A stretch of DNA of 64,000 bases from CAIZGX01 sp964385405 (GCA_964385405.1 CAYLOT010000014.1:1-64000); one strand, 5' to 3'. Shown: positions 8,577 to 18,607, counted from the stretch's first letter. The notes: generated by a model from the sequence alone, not told the origin. Made by a program: numbers and translations.

Positions 8577-11477
8577 TTATTTGATAATAATGGTCTTTGT
8601 CCAGAGGTTATTATCGTTTGAAACTTTGCAAACATAAGTTCCAACTGCAAGTGATGGCAATGAAACTGAATTCATTCCGGCATTTAGATTTTCAGTATGA
8701 ACTAACTGTCCTTGCGCGTTAAAAATATTCAACACAGCATTTCCAGATTGAACTGGAACTCCTACCCACAAGTTATAAGAAGCAGGGTTTGGATAAATAC
8801 TCATGTCATTATTCATCTCGTCTTCCACATTTACAAGACCCCATGTTGCCATAAATTCTTGTAAGAAAAGATTGGCAATACGAGCATCGTGCACAACTAC
8901 AGTGTTTTCGTCGTTGGTAGTTTGTGCAGCGCTACTCCAGTTGTGGCTTCCTGTAAGAACCGTTGGATCAGAATCCAATGTGCTATGATCGACAATACAA
9001 TATTTGTGATGAAGGTCGTACTGAATGTTTTCGTGCGAGCGAATGTCTTGCCCAGCTGCTTGCAAGTAGGCGAATTCAGATGCTGGGTCGGAGGTTTGTT
9101 CCATCATGCCACGAACCAAAACAAGGAAGAGGTCATCTTCTCCAATAATTGCATCAGCAATATCTACTCGAGTAAATGCCAGAATAGCATAATCCAAATT
9201 CGCGTCTGTGGTTTGCATTGTTTTTATAATAGCACCATTTGCGTTATCCGTAGGTGAGAAATAGCTCTCTACTTTAATATCGTTTGGACCAAGAACATAT
9301 TGAAGAGGGGTGTTATTTGTTTTTTCCGGACCGAATACTCCGTTCGGATTTCCTGGTTGTGGACCATTCCCGCCCCACATTTCCTCGAACTCTAAACGAT
9401 ACCCTTTGGCAAGACTTTGATCTTGGAAAATAATAATGTTGTTGAAGTCATTAGACATGTTGTTATCTGTCCAGTTAGTCGAACCTGTGAATACCCAAGA
9501 GTTAGCGGCTGAGTCTGGATCGATAATGATAAATTTGTTGTGCATAATACCTGTTCCCGAAGTATTTATTCTTTCAACAACAGGTATGTTCGGATTCAAC
9601 AAGGGCAAACCAAGCTGAGCTGTAGAACCATCTGCAACGATTCGAACTTGAACTCCGGCATTGTATCGGCCGTTAATTGCATTTGCAATCACCGCATCAT
9701 CTGTGAAGTTATATATAGCAATATCAACAGATTGCTGGGCACGACTTATATATGCTGCTATAGTATCGTTTGTTAATGTCCCCAATGAAACAGCATTTTC
9801 AAAAGTTGCATAACTGTTATCCACTTGACGTGTAAAATAAGCTCGAATTTCTCCAGAGCTGAGACTCTTTGTGGCGTATGGGCGAATGCTACTCGTGCTA
9901 GAGCCGTCAGGATTCGAAGAAGTTACTGAAGCGTAGTAAATAGTTCCTGGTTGCAATCCTGGAATTGTCACTATGTGATTGGTTACACTTTCATTGACAT
10001 AAACAGTTTGTCCCAAAGATGGAGTTAGCCCATAGTTAACTTGGCTATCCCCGGTGTTGTTTGTAGTCCAGTTTAAATCGAATGATGTAGTTGTAATGTT
10101 GGTCTGAGATACAGGTCCAATGATAGCAACTCCCGGAGGAAGAATGAAATCATTTTCATCACGAGGTAGGATTTGATAGCCAGCGTCGTATGGAGCTGTT
10201 GCATCGAATTGCGAAACTATACCAACAAGGGTAATGGCACTTGCAGGAAGGTTAGTTCCTACTAAAACACTTCCAGCGCGAATGTAAATTACGCCAGATT
10301 GTCCGTTAGAATTATAGGTATAAGTTGAGTTTCCCGAAATAACAGAACCAGCTAAATCGAAAACAACGTTATCAACCGTTACTAATTCACCCTCGTATTC
10401 TTCACCGATCATCTCAGGGGTAATCAATTGAAGACTGGGGAGGGTATTATTTGAAGAGTTAATTGTAACTGCATTGAGAGTTGGTCCTATTTCGAGTAGT
10501 CCGTTGAATTCGGTTATTACACCTGAAACGGAAACTAGGTCACCACGTGAAGGAGCTGATGGCCAAGAGGCCCAATCAACTCCGGGGTAAATAGCAATTC
10601 CGGCTTGGTCATCTTGAATGTAGCGTACCGAACTTCCCATTTCAGCACCGTTAGTAACAATACCTGTTACTGTTACAGCCGCTCCAACCCCAGCAATGCG
10701 TGCGGCTAAAACAGTACCTCCTGCGACCGGAGTTCCGATGCAATCGCAATTATTGTCATAGGTATCGTCGGTTGTTGTCGCATTGTTGTCATTACAAGCA
10801 TCGCCCGGAAATGCGCAAGATCCGTTGTCAGTCACTGCAGCTGCATTGTAGTTGCAAGCCGTGTTATCCATACATCCACTGATAGTTCCTATGTTGGAGG
10901 CTCCTGGTGTTGGGTTTTGTGCAACATATGAAGAAAGTAGGAAAGGCGCACCGCCGTCAGGAATTCTGGAACATGAAAGATTCGAATTTGGCGTTGCTGA
11001 AGTTTCATCGACTATTGTTTGGCCAGGAGTCAATGTTGCGATCAACGATGAAGTAACGTCAGGATCATTACCTGTTTCATATACGATTGCGTCAACAAGA
11101 CCTGTTGAACTTGCAGCACTAGCATTTGGCCACGCAGCAGCATTGGCTAGATAAAGACCAATTCCATCTTCTCCGTTTTGGATGGTATTTCCATTTACTG
11201 TTTGATTCACATTAGCAACGCCAGCGTTACCAACTACGTAGTAACCACTTGCAGGAATTGAGTTTCCTGAAAGATCAATAGTCAAATACGATTGGTTATT
11301 CGCACCATTGAAAAATACCAAGACATAACCGTTAAGAGAGGTTCCGGGAGTTCCGTACAATTCAACGAATTCAGCTGCGTCGGTTCCATTTTGATCTGCA
11401 TCAACTTCGTTAATGACAATCTGTGCTTGAGTTGCTCCAAAAAGAAGGGCTAACAGGAGGGTGTAGATGTATTTCAT
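8577..11477 (-). CDS. Secreted T9SS protein: lamin-tail, OB-like, fibronectin III and two phospholipase D-like (HKD) domains
   Basis: A protein of 966 residues, with the start at 11477 chosen because it gives a clean signal peptide ending GATQAQ. Order of parts: lamin-tail domain (about 20-170), a Cys-rich GCMDNTACNYN segment near residue 200, an OB-like domain (about 250-430), a fibronectin III domain (about 450-540), then two HKD catalytic motifs, HNKFIIID near residue 650 and HHKYCIVD near residue 825, each followed by TGSxNW. The last 75 residues are a T9SS type A sorting tail (SIYPNPA...). Paired HKD motifs indicate a phosphodiesterase, either nuclease or phospholipase; with the lamin-tail and OB parts, an extracellular nuclease is the better guess. 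It begins 29 nt after the TonB receptor gene, so the two probably form an operon. Confidence 0.85.
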   Translation of the reverse strand: MKYIYTLLLALLFGATQAQIVINEVDADQNGTDAAEFVELYGTPGTSLNGYVLVFFNGANNQSYLTIDLSGNSIPASGYYVVGNAGVANVNQTVNGNTIQNGEDGIGLYLANAAAWPNASAASSTGLVDAIVYETGNDPDVTSSLIATLTPGQTIVDETSATPNSNLSCSRIPDGGAPFLLSSYVAQNPTPGASNIGTISGCMDNTACNYNAAAVTDNGSCAFPGDACNDNNATTTDDTYDNNCDCIGTPVAGGTVLAARIAGVGAAVTVTGIVTNGAEMGSSVRYIQDDQAGIAIYPGVDWASWPSAPSRGDLVSVSGVITEFNGLLEIGPTLNAVTINSSNNTLPSLQLITPEMIGEEYEGELVTVDNVVFDLAGSVISGNSTYTYNSNGQSGVIYIRAGSVLVGTNLPASAITLVGIVSQFDATAPYDAGYQILPRDENDFILPPGVAIIGPVSQTNITTTSFDLNWTTNNTGDSQVNYGLTPSLGQTVYVNESVTNHIVTIPGLQPGTIYYASVTSSNPDGSSTSSIRPYATKSLSSGEIRAYFTRQVDNSYATFENAVSLGTLTNDTIAAYISRAQQSVDIAIYNFTDDAVIANAINGRYNAGVQVRIVADGSTAQLGLPLLNPNIPVVERINTSGTGIMHNKFIIIDPDSAANSWVFTGSTNWTDNNMSNDFNNIIIFQDQSLAKGYRLEFEEMWGGNGPQPGNPNGVFGPEKTNNTPLQYVLGPNDIKVESYFSPTDNANGAIIKTMQTTDANLDYAILAFTRVDIADAIIGEDDLFLVLVRGMMEQTSDPASEFAYLQAAGQDIRSHENIQYDLHHKYCIVDHSTLDSDPTVLTGSHNWSSAAQTTNDENTVVVHDARIANLFLQEFMATWGLVNVEDEMNNDMSIYPNPASYNLWVGVPVQSGNAVLNIFNAQGQLVHTENLNAGMNSVSLPSLAVGTYVCKVSNDNNLWTKTIIIK

Positions 11478-11506
11478 TTTTTTCTGTGAATCTTTTTTTT
11501 CAATTA

Positions 11507-14383
11507 TTAAAATGCGGCCGATAAAGATACGTTGAACCATCTTCCTTGACCAAAGAAAACTCCAGCAGAAGATGCGTCGAAGTTAAAATCTTTGTTGTTA
11601 TACAATGCTGTTAAGTCATTGTTTCTCGCATCTGTAATGAATACGCTATTCAATACATTGAAGACACTTCCGCGAAGATCATAGCGAACACCGCGAATTT
11701 CTTTTCCATAACCAGCATGAAATTCTAACGTGCCGTATGCAGGGATTCTCCAAGACTCTCTTCCAGCATTTTCACCCTTTAATTCAAATGGATTCATATC
11801 AGAAAAATAGCGATCGAACCAAGTGTATCGCGTTTTGGCGTATGCTCCATTTTTCCATTCGTATCTCAACATGGCCCCGAGTTGTGTTTGAGCAGCATCG
11901 CTCACATGAACACCACTAGCATCGTACGTCACACTGTATTGTTCACTATTTGGATCACCCGGGTTAGTCAATACGGGATTGCCGTTGTCATCAAAAATGA
12001 AAATAGTATCGGAAGAAGTCCAAATCCAATCCCCGAACGATGCCAATCCTTCAAAAGTAATGCGGTCATTTATTTTGTATGCAAAATCTAATTCAGCACC
12101 TTGGTGACGCGCATTCATTCCGCGAATGTTAACCGTTATGTTTGAAGTTGGATCTTGCGGGTCCGGAACAGAAAGACCATATGGAAATGGTTTGTTTTTC
12201 CATGTGGTGTGATACAAGTTTACATTGAAAGAAAACTTCTTCGATTTATAGTTCCAACCGTTTTCAAAACTGGCGATAACCTCGTTTTCAATAGCGTTGA
12301 AACGTTCGTTGGCATTGGTGTATATCTGACTGAACAACGGTGCTTTATTCAAATATCCCGAGTTGAAGAATACAGCCAAATCTCTCGAGATGTTGTACTT
12401 CAATCCGGCTTTAATAGTAGCTGTTGGTCTGTAATACCAACCTGTACTTTGAAATTCTGAACCAGCCATGTTACTCGTCAATGTTTGTCCACCAACTACG
12501 ATTGTATCTGATACTAATGCGATGGCGTTATTCACAAATGAATAACCGACAGGAACTTCAACACCATCTACAGTATATACTTTCGGGCGGAAGTAATCTA
12601 CACGCTTATATCCGGTTGTTGCCGCAGATGCACTGACAAAAGCTGAGATTTTTTCATCTTGATATTCCATTTGTCCAAACAGCCCTCCCCAACGAATGAA
12701 TGCATCGTTGTTGTAGTCAATAACATCTCCTTCTCTTTTCACAAGATTTGGGTCGTTGTAGTTAACTGCTGTGCGCGCAATGATGTAGTCAGCTCCCATT
12801 AAGTCAATTACTTTTCTGTAATGCGAGCCTTTGTACGTTCTCAAATCCACCCCTCCTGCGAAGTTCCATTTATCATTAATTTTTTTGTTGAAAGTGCTCA
12901 ATGCACCGTACCACGAATGCTCGTTCATGCTTGCTTTTATGTAGTTGGAAACTGCATATCGCTCAGTAGGGCTAACAAGTGTATTTACATTGTAGTCAGG
13001 CCCGGAAAATGGAGGGGGAGTAGCACCTGCATTTGCATCGAAAAAGGCTTGCATGTTCACGGTTCCATCAGGCAAATAATCGTTTGCTGTTAAATTGGTA
13101 TTCCAACGCGTTCCACCCCCTCGACCGAAAGATGCGTAGGCTACGGTGCTAATGAAAGTTTTTTCATCTAACGTCCAAACATCTTTAAACGAGAACTGGG
13201 GTTTGTGATAGAAGTTCACACGGCCATTGAATTGTTCTTCCGCCTGAACGTTCGTGCGTTGCCCATTTACGAAATCATACCGAGTTAAATAACCCACATC
13301 TGGGTTGTAGTTTATTCCACCATCGAAAATGGGACGTTCAGTTGTTGCATTTGGTGCGTATGTATTTGGAGCTCCAACTGCTAGCGCGGTCTCCGCACTA
13401 TACAGCGCAATTGCCTCGGATCTTAATCGTTGTCCGTGCTCTTGAGGAGCACCTAATCCGTACAAACTCAAATGGTGTTTGCCAATAATTTTTTCTACTT
13501 TTCCGTAGTAGAAAAAACCTCTGGTGAACGTGCCATCAACCCAGCCGTCTCCCGATTTGAAAGACCCTGCCATAGAAAAAGCCCACCCTTTTTTTGTTTT
13601 TCCTGAGTTCATTGCGAAAGAAGTTCTTGAGAAGGCGCCGTGAGCGTATTCTTGTCTAAGCCGCACACTTCTTTTCGAGTCTATTCCACGGGTAATTATG
13701 TTCATGGTTCCTCCCACTGCTGGAATAACCAGTTTTGATGCGCCCAGTCCACGTTGAATTTGTGTGGTTTGGGTAGCAAGGTCTAGTCCGAACCAATTGC
13801 TCCAATAAACCATCCCGTTTTCCATATCGTTCACAGGAACGCCGTCTAACATTACGGCAACATTGTTTCCGGAAAATCCACGAATAGTTACTCTCGCGTC
13901 TCCGTCTCCACCTCCCGCTCGAGTGGCATATGTTCCCGGTGTAGTGTTGGCTAAGGTAGCCATTTCTCTTCCCGCTAACTCTTCTTCAATACGCTTCAAG
14001 CCTATATTCGAAAAAGCAACAGGAACTGTTCTTCCAACTGCAATGTCGGCGGAGATTACTACTTCTTTTTGTAAAGTTTGAATGAGATCGAAGTCTATAG
14101 AATATTCTCTCTTTGTAATTGAAATGTTTTTCTTCACCTCCTCATAACCCACGGCAGTGATAATGAACACATACTCTCCGTAAGGAAGAGAGATTGAAAA
14201 TTTACCTGAAGGATCAACGGCTTGACCTTTTTCTTTGTTTGCCCAAAGAACAAATGCAGAGGGCAGAGTTTCGCCTGAAAGAGCATCACGAACTGTTCCG
14301 CTTAAAATACCCTCTTGCGCTTGCGTTTCAGCAGCAATGAAAAGAAGCGAAAGAATTAAAAATAATGATTTTAAGATTCTCAT
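11507..14383 (-). CDS. TonB-dependent outer-membrane receptor with carboxypeptidase-like N-terminal domain
   Basis: A receptor of 958 residues. A signal peptide (to about residue 22, ETQAQ) is followed by a carboxypeptidase-regulatory-like domain (about 25-110). The plug domain contains NTTPGTYATRAGGGD, VTIRGF and MLDGVPVND, and the barrel fills the remainder, ending in an aromatic residue (SLSAAF). It imports a ligand through the outer membrane using TonB energy; the ligand is not evident. No SusD partner is adjacent. The secreted PLD-like enzyme follows after 29 nt, which suggests uptake of a product of that enzyme, such as nucleotides or phosphate-containing fragments. That link is inference from position. 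Confidence 0.93.
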   Translation of the reverse strand: MRILKSLFLILSLLFIAAETQAQEGILSGTVRDALSGETLPSAFVLWANKEKGQAVDPSGKFSISLPYGEYVFIITAVGYEEVKKNISITKREYSIDFDLIQTLQKEVVISADIAVGRTVPVAFSNIGLKRIEEELAGREMATLANTTPGTYATRAGGGDGDARVTIRGFSGNNVAVMLDGVPVNDMENGMVYWSNWFGLDLATQTTQIQRGLGASKLVIPAVGGTMNIITRGIDSKRSVRLRQEYAHGAFSRTSFAMNSGKTKKGWAFSMAGSFKSGDGWVDGTFTRGFFYYGKVEKIIGKHHLSLYGLGAPQEHGQRLRSEAIALYSAETALAVGAPNTYAPNATTERPIFDGGINYNPDVGYLTRYDFVNGQRTNVQAEEQFNGRVNFYHKPQFSFKDVWTLDEKTFISTVAYASFGRGGGTRWNTNLTANDYLPDGTVNMQAFFDANAGATPPPFSGPDYNVNTLVSPTERYAVSNYIKASMNEHSWYGALSTFNKKINDKWNFAGGVDLRTYKGSHYRKVIDLMGADYIIARTAVNYNDPNLVKREGDVIDYNNDAFIRWGGLFGQMEYQDEKISAFVSASAATTGYKRVDYFRPKVYTVDGVEVPVGYSFVNNAIALVSDTIVVGGQTLTSNMAGSEFQSTGWYYRPTATIKAGLKYNISRDLAVFFNSGYLNKAPLFSQIYTNANERFNAIENEVIASFENGWNYKSKKFSFNVNLYHTTWKNKPFPYGLSVPDPQDPTSNITVNIRGMNARHQGAELDFAYKINDRITFEGLASFGDWIWTSSDTIFIFDDNGNPVLTNPGDPNSEQYSVTYDASGVHVSDAAQTQLGAMLRYEWKNGAYAKTRYTWFDRYFSDMNPFELKGENAGRESWRIPAYGTLEFHAGYGKEIRGVRYDLRGSVFNVLNSVFITDARNNDLTALYNNKDFNFDASSAGVFFGQGRWFNVSLSAAF

Positions 14384-14416
14384 TAGATTGAAGCTAAGGT
14401 TTAACGATAAGAGATA

Positions 14417-14450
14417 AAAAAGGGGCTTTACCGAAGTGAGCCCCTCTTTT
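14417..14450 (-). terminator. Intrinsic terminator of the lamin-tail T9SS gene
   Basis: The stem AGGGGCT at 14421-14427 pairs with AGCCCCT at 14439-14445, with the stem extended toward a CGAA loop. A/T runs lie on both sides. It is 18 nt past the stop at 14468 on the minus strand and separates that gene from the TonB receptor gene. Confidence 0.85.
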
Positions 14451-14467
14451 TTTAAAACTACAAATAA

Positions 14468-15391
14468 TTATTTGATGAAGTTTTGACGATTAATGGTTCC
14501 ATTCTCTGAAACAACTTCAATGCTATATGCTCCTTTGGCAAGCATGCTTGTTTGAATACGAGTCATTCGATCTAAGATAGTCCCGTTAGCAAAGACAACA
14601 CGACCAGCATTGTCGAAAATGCGAATTGAACGTATAACACTCGGAGAAATAACATTCAGAATATCTCCTGTTAATGGATTAGGATAAACTGAGATTGAAC
14701 GTTCAACATTTTCAGAAACGCTTACATTACAATCACAAGTGTGAGAACCTAAGAAGGTGAATGTATTGGCTGGTAATGTGTCGTATTGAGTGAACACATC
14801 GAAAGTAGATGGGTTCATTGTAACGCCTGAGGTTACAGTTGATTTACGAATTTGAGTATGGTCCATAGACGCGTATAGCGTTGTACCTGAAGCATCTGTT
14901 CCGTATGCGCTCCATCCACCGAAGCCAGTTCCTTCACCAATTCTTCCGTAAAGATCGATCAGAGTTTGCCCATTATTTGTTACGATGGCGATGGCATCAT
15001 TACCATTAAAATACATCGGCCAGATTCCGTTGTCGTAAGTCGGGTTGATGAACACATCCGCTGCCGCAGCAAGCTCGTCCCAAACGGGAGCTTCAAGCCC
15101 AGTGCCTGCCGGATCGTTTTTATCCAATACAATCACTATAACATCATGAGCAGCTATGGTATAGCCATCAAGCGGCGCAATACTTCCGTATGATGTGCTG
15201 CCGTTTGAGAATCGAACCAATCCGTATCCGTTCAAGCTTACGGCGTTGGCGGTTGGATTATAAATCTCAACAGCTTTATTATTGCTCCAACCCTCAACGA
15301 CTTCAGATATAAATACTTCGTTGCATTGAGCTTTAGCAGTCAAAAAAGTTAGAACAGAAAAAGAGAGAAATAAAATTTTTTTCATTACCAT
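14468..15391 (-). CDS. Lamin-tail domain protein with T9SS type A sorting tail
   Basis: A secreted protein of 307 residues; a start two codons later at 15385 is equally possible and gives the tighter signal peptide (ends TAKAQ). The lamin-tail domain covers about residues 20-220: NEVFISEVVEGWSNNK and VEIYNPTANAVSLNGY are typical. The last 80 residues are a sorting tail (SVYPNPLTGD, later GAYSIEV). It resembles the N-terminal domain of the secreted nuclease two genes downstream but carries no catalytic domain. It probably acts as a surface or extracellular binding protein. Confidence 0.85.
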   Translation of the reverse strand: MVMKKILFLSFSVLTFLTAKAQCNEVFISEVVEGWSNNKAVEIYNPTANAVSLNGYGLVRFSNGSTSYGSIAPLDGYTIAAHDVIVIVLDKNDPAGTGLEAPVWDELAAAADVFINPTYDNGIWPMYFNGNDAIAIVTNNGQTLIDLYGRIGEGTGFGGWSAYGTDASGTTLYASMDHTQIRKSTVTSGVTMNPSTFDVFTQYDTLPANTFTFLGSHTCDCNVSVSENVERSISVYPNPLTGDILNVISPSVIRSIRIFDNAGRVVFANGTILDRMTRIQTSMLAKGAYSIEVVSENGTINRQNFIK

Positions 15392-15402
15392 TTATTTTTA
15401 CG

Positions 15403-15410
15403 CAAATATA
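15403..15410 (-). promoter_or_regulatory. Bacteroidota -7 promoter element (TATATTTG)
   Basis: An exact TAnnTTTG on the minus strand, 11 nt before the first ATG of the lamin-tail gene. It is the only match close to that start. Confidence 0.55.
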
Positions 15411-15671
15411 TCCTACAATTCGTAGCAATGAGAACCTAAGGACTAAAAGAATTTAAAAAAAATGATGCGCCATTTTAGTTAAGGACTCATCAAATTTGGG
15501 ATGAGCTAGTAAGGATTTATTAACTTAGATAAGTTTTCGCGCTATTTCTCGAAGTAAAGACAGTTGTTTTTGTGATTTAGCGTACATTAAGATTTTAAGC
15601 ATGTGCAAAAAAGATATTTATTTCTTCAGGCAACTTTCTGAAACCAATTGTTATCAATCAAATGATGAAGT

Positions 15672-16196
15672 ATGAGCGATAGCGAATTGGTTTCAGAATG
15701 TCTCAAGGGAAAATCGTCCGCGCAAAGGACCCTCTTTCAATTGCATTCTGGAAAAATGTTCGCACTCTGTCTGCGTTACATGGGAAATACCATGGAAGCC
15801 GAGGAGGTGTTGCAAGAAAGCTTCATTAAAGTTTTTGAAAAGCTAAATCAATGGAAGGGCGACGGTCCTTTAGGCGGTTGGATTAGAACCATTGTTGTGA
15901 ATACCTCGTTAACGCGAATAAAAAACAACAAGAAATTTCGACTCGATAAAGACATGGATGAAGCAATTGCACTTTCTGATAATAGAGAAGATCAATTGGA
16001 AGCCTTACAGGCCGAAGATTTGATGAATTTAATTGCGCAAATGCCCGATGGGTATAAAACCGTATTTAACTTGTTTGTGGTTGAAGGATATGGTCACAAA
16101 GAAATAGGAGGCCTCTTGGGAATTTCGGAAAGCACTTCAAAAACACAATTTTTAAAAGCGAAAAACTGGTTAGTAAAAAGAATAAATGAGCAATAA
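15672..16196 (+). CDS. ECF-type RNA polymerase sigma factor
   Basis: A protein of 174 residues with sigma-70 region 2 (about 20-90, including RYMGNTMEAEEVLQESFIKVF and GGWIRTIVVNTS) and region 4 (about 120-170, a helix-turn-helix with EGYGHKEIGGLLGISES). The short length and lack of regions 1 and 3 mark it as extracytoplasmic-function type. It overlaps the next gene by 11 nt, and that gene encodes a membrane protein with the layout of an anti-sigma factor. About 280 bp of non-coding sequence precede it, room for its own promoter. Confidence 0.92.
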   Translation: MSDSELVSECLKGKSSAQRTLFQLHSGKMFALCLRYMGNTMEAEEVLQESFIKVFEKLNQWKGDGPLGGWIRTIVVNTSLTRIKNNKKFRLDKDMDEAIALSDNREDQLEALQAEDLMNLIAQMPDGYKTVFNLFVVEGYGHKEIGGLLGISESTSKTQFLKAKNWLVKRINEQ

Positions 16197-17202
16197 GTGG
16201 AACAATATCATTCGTGAAAAGCTAGAATCCCATGAGGTTCCAGCAGATCACTTGTGGAATAACATTTCGCAAAATATTCCTCAGACATCTTCTTCTTTCT
16301 GGAAGCCTTGGATGACCACTGCTGCCATAGGAACTGCAGCAATTGTAACTTCCGCAATCATTTATTTCAATTCGCCAAGAACACTGCAACCTGTTGCCGA
16401 GTTGACCCAAGAGCAGCCTCAAGAAGTGAGGGTTGATACGTCAGCAAGCGGCGTAATACCTTCAGAAATTTCGGTTTCAAATGAAGTGCCTCAGACTATT
16501 ACTGGGGGTATTCCTGATGATATTATATCTGGTTATGTTTGGGAGTTTCCTGAACCAGATTCGACTAAAGCAGCTGAAGCCTCAATAAAGAGCAATTCAG
16601 AGATTGTCGCAACTATTGACAATACTCCCATTTCAAACGCTTCGGAAAACAGACATGTAACGGTTTTTGCAGAAAAAGAAGAACTAACCAATTCATTCAC
16701 TGCGGTTGTTTCGAATGCCGAGAGTCTGAGGTATTTCTTCTTCGGTGCCGCTGAAAATGCTGACTCCTATGTATGGAATTTCGGCGATGGATTCGACGGA
16801 CAAGGTCAATCAATCGCGCACGAATTCACGGAAGAAGGAACTTACACCGTGAGGTATATGGTTTCTAAAGGTGAAGAAGTATTGGTTGAAGAGAAAAACA
16901 TTGAGGTTTATCGTCCAGCAAACCTTTCTCCAGTGACTGCATTCGCTCCGGGCTTTGATGGTAAGAACGATGTCTTCGATGTGCTGTACAACGCAAGAAA
17001 CATCAGCGAAGTTGTCAAATTTGAAATCACAGATGCCAACGGTAGAAAGGTTTATCAATCAGGTGGACAATCAGTGTGGGATGGAAAGAATTTGAATGGC
17101 GAGTTATGTCAACCGGCTTATTACTATTGGCTCATCGAATTCAAAGACCGTCAAGGCAACTTGAAATCTCAAACAGGCGCTATTCGCATATTTGCCGAAT
17201 AA
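16186..17202 (+). CDS. Membrane-anchored PKD / CHU_C-like protein, probable anti-sigma partner
   Basis: A protein of 338 residues. The first 40 residues are cytoplasmic and helical (KWNNIIREKLESHEVPADH). One transmembrane helix spans about residues 43-61. A low-complexity stretch, a PKD domain (about 165-240, with SYVWNFGDG and HEFTEEGTYTVRY) and a C-terminal 90-residue segment of the gliding-motility/CHU_C kind (PVTAFAPGFDGKND ... WDGKNLNGE) follow. The overlap with the sigma gene and the single-helix topology suggest an anti-sigma factor whose sensor is a T9SS-type C-terminal fold. There is no cleavable signal peptide, so it is probably kept in the inner membrane. The sigma-binding role is inferred from context. 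Confidence 0.7.
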   Translation: MSNKWNNIIREKLESHEVPADHLWNNISQNIPQTSSSFWKPWMTTAAIGTAAIVTSAIIYFNSPRTLQPVAELTQEQPQEVRVDTSASGVIPSEISVSNEVPQTITGGIPDDIISGYVWEFPEPDSTKAAEASIKSNSEIVATIDNTPISNASENRHVTVFAEKEELTNSFTAVVSNAESLRYFFFGAAENADSYVWNFGDGFDGQGQSIAHEFTEEGTYTVRYMVSKGEEVLVEEKNIEVYRPANLSPVTAFAPGFDGKNDVFDVLYNARNISEVVKFEITDANGRKVYQSGGQSVWDGKNLNGELCQPAYYYWLIEFKDRQGNLKSQTGAIRIFAE

Positions 17203-17255
17203 GAGACTTATAAACATCGGCCCTTGTTGTCAATTCTTCTTCGCATTTTTGGGGA

Positions 17256-18605
17256 ATGGCAAAGACTAAAACTTCATTTTTCTGTCAAAGTTGTGGCGCA
17301 CAAAGTCCCAAGTGGTTGGGTAAATGCCCTTCTTGTAACGAATGGAATTCATTCGTGGAAGAGGTCGTGAACCGCGAATCGAACACCTCGAAAATTCGCA
17401 TCAAGCCCAACGCACAGCCGAAATCCATCTCAGACATTGAAATTGAAGAACGCAAGCGTTTTCCGCTTATCGATGGTGAGTTGAACCGTGTATTAGGCGG
17501 AGGAATAGTTCCAGGTTCGCTGATCCTCTTTGGAGGTGAGCCGGGTATTGGAAAGTCTACCTTGCTTTTGCAAATGGCCCTTCAACAATTAAACTTCACG
17601 GTCTTGTATGTTTCGGGTGAAGAAAGCGAAGAGCAAATTCAAATGCGCGCGCAACGTTTAGGATTCGATAATCCGCGCTGTATGGTGCTAATGGAAACTT
17701 CGGTGGATCAGATTATTCATCATTTGAATGAAGTGAAACCGAATCTTGTTGTAATCGATTCCATTCAAACGTTGCAAAGTGAAAGCGTGGAAAGTGCGCC
17801 AGGCAGCGTCTCTCAAGTACGTGAGTGTACGCTGCAATTGATGAAATACGCGAAGGAAACACACACGCCTATTTTCTTAATCGGACACATAACCAAGGAA
17901 GGAAGTCTTGCCGGACCAAAGGTTTTAGAACACATGGTAGATACCGTGCTTCAGTTTGAAGGCGATCGTCATCACATCTATCGCATTCTTCGAAGCCACA
18001 AGAACCGCTTCGGTTCTACCCATGAATTGGGTATCTATGAAATGTTGGGCTCTGGACTGAAGGCAGTTGAAAATCCAAGCGATATCCTTATCGATTCAAG
18101 CACCGAGCACCTCAGTGGTTCGGCCATTGCAGCTGCCATGGAAGGCGCAAGACCTATGATGATGGAGATACAGGCACTTGTGAGCACAGCGGTTTACGGC
18201 ACCCCTCAGCGCAGCACAACAGGATTTGATTTACGAAGGTTGAATATGCTGCTTGCTGTGTTGGAAAAGCGATGCGGATTCCGTTTGGGAATGAAGGATG
18301 TCTTTTTGAATATCGCTGGTGGAATTAAGATTGAAGATCCAGCCTTGGACTTAGCAGTAATCTCTGCCATTCTTTCCAGCAACGAAGACATAGCCATTAC
18401 CCGAAAGGCTTGTTTCTGTGGGGAAGTAGGACTGAGCGGAGAGATTCGTCCGGTCTCGCGTTTGGATCAACGTATTCAAGAGGCAGCGAAATTGGGATTC
18501 GAAAAAATCTATGTTTCTTCCTTCAATAAAATTCAATCGAGTGCAGCCATTGAGATTATTAAAGTTGGAAAAGTAGAGGAACTCTTTTCAGAAATATTCG
18601 CATAA
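17256..18605 (+). CDS. radA: DNA repair protein RadA
   Basis: A protein of 449 residues acting in branch migration during recombination. It has the N-terminal C4 zinc finger (Cys 10, 13, 24, 27), a Walker A motif GGEPGIGKST at about 93-102, the RadA-specific KNRFG motif near residue 250, and a C-terminal Lon-like domain. Length and motif order are normal. A promoter-like CATTTTTG (one base off consensus) ends 4 nt before the ATG, with TTG 17 nt further upstream, so the transcript may be leaderless. Confidence 0.97.
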   Translation: MAKTKTSFFCQSCGAQSPKWLGKCPSCNEWNSFVEEVVNRESNTSKIRIKPNAQPKSISDIEIEERKRFPLIDGELNRVLGGGIVPGSLILFGGEPGIGKSTLLLQMALQQLNFTVLYVSGEESEEQIQMRAQRLGFDNPRCMVLMETSVDQIIHHLNEVKPNLVVIDSIQTLQSESVESAPGSVSQVRECTLQLMKYAKETHTPIFLIGHITKEGSLAGPKVLEHMVDTVLQFEGDRHHIYRILRSHKNRFGSTHELGIYEMLGSGLKAVENPSDILIDSSTEHLSGSAIAAAMEGARPMMMEIQALVSTAVYGTPQRSTTGFDLRRLNMLLAVLEKRCGFRLGMKDVFLNIAGGIKIEDPALDLAVISAILSSNEDIAITRKACFCGEVGLSGEIRPVSRLDQRIQEAAKLGFEKIYVSSFNKIQSSAAIEIIKVGKVEELFSEIFA

Positions 18606-18607
18606 AA

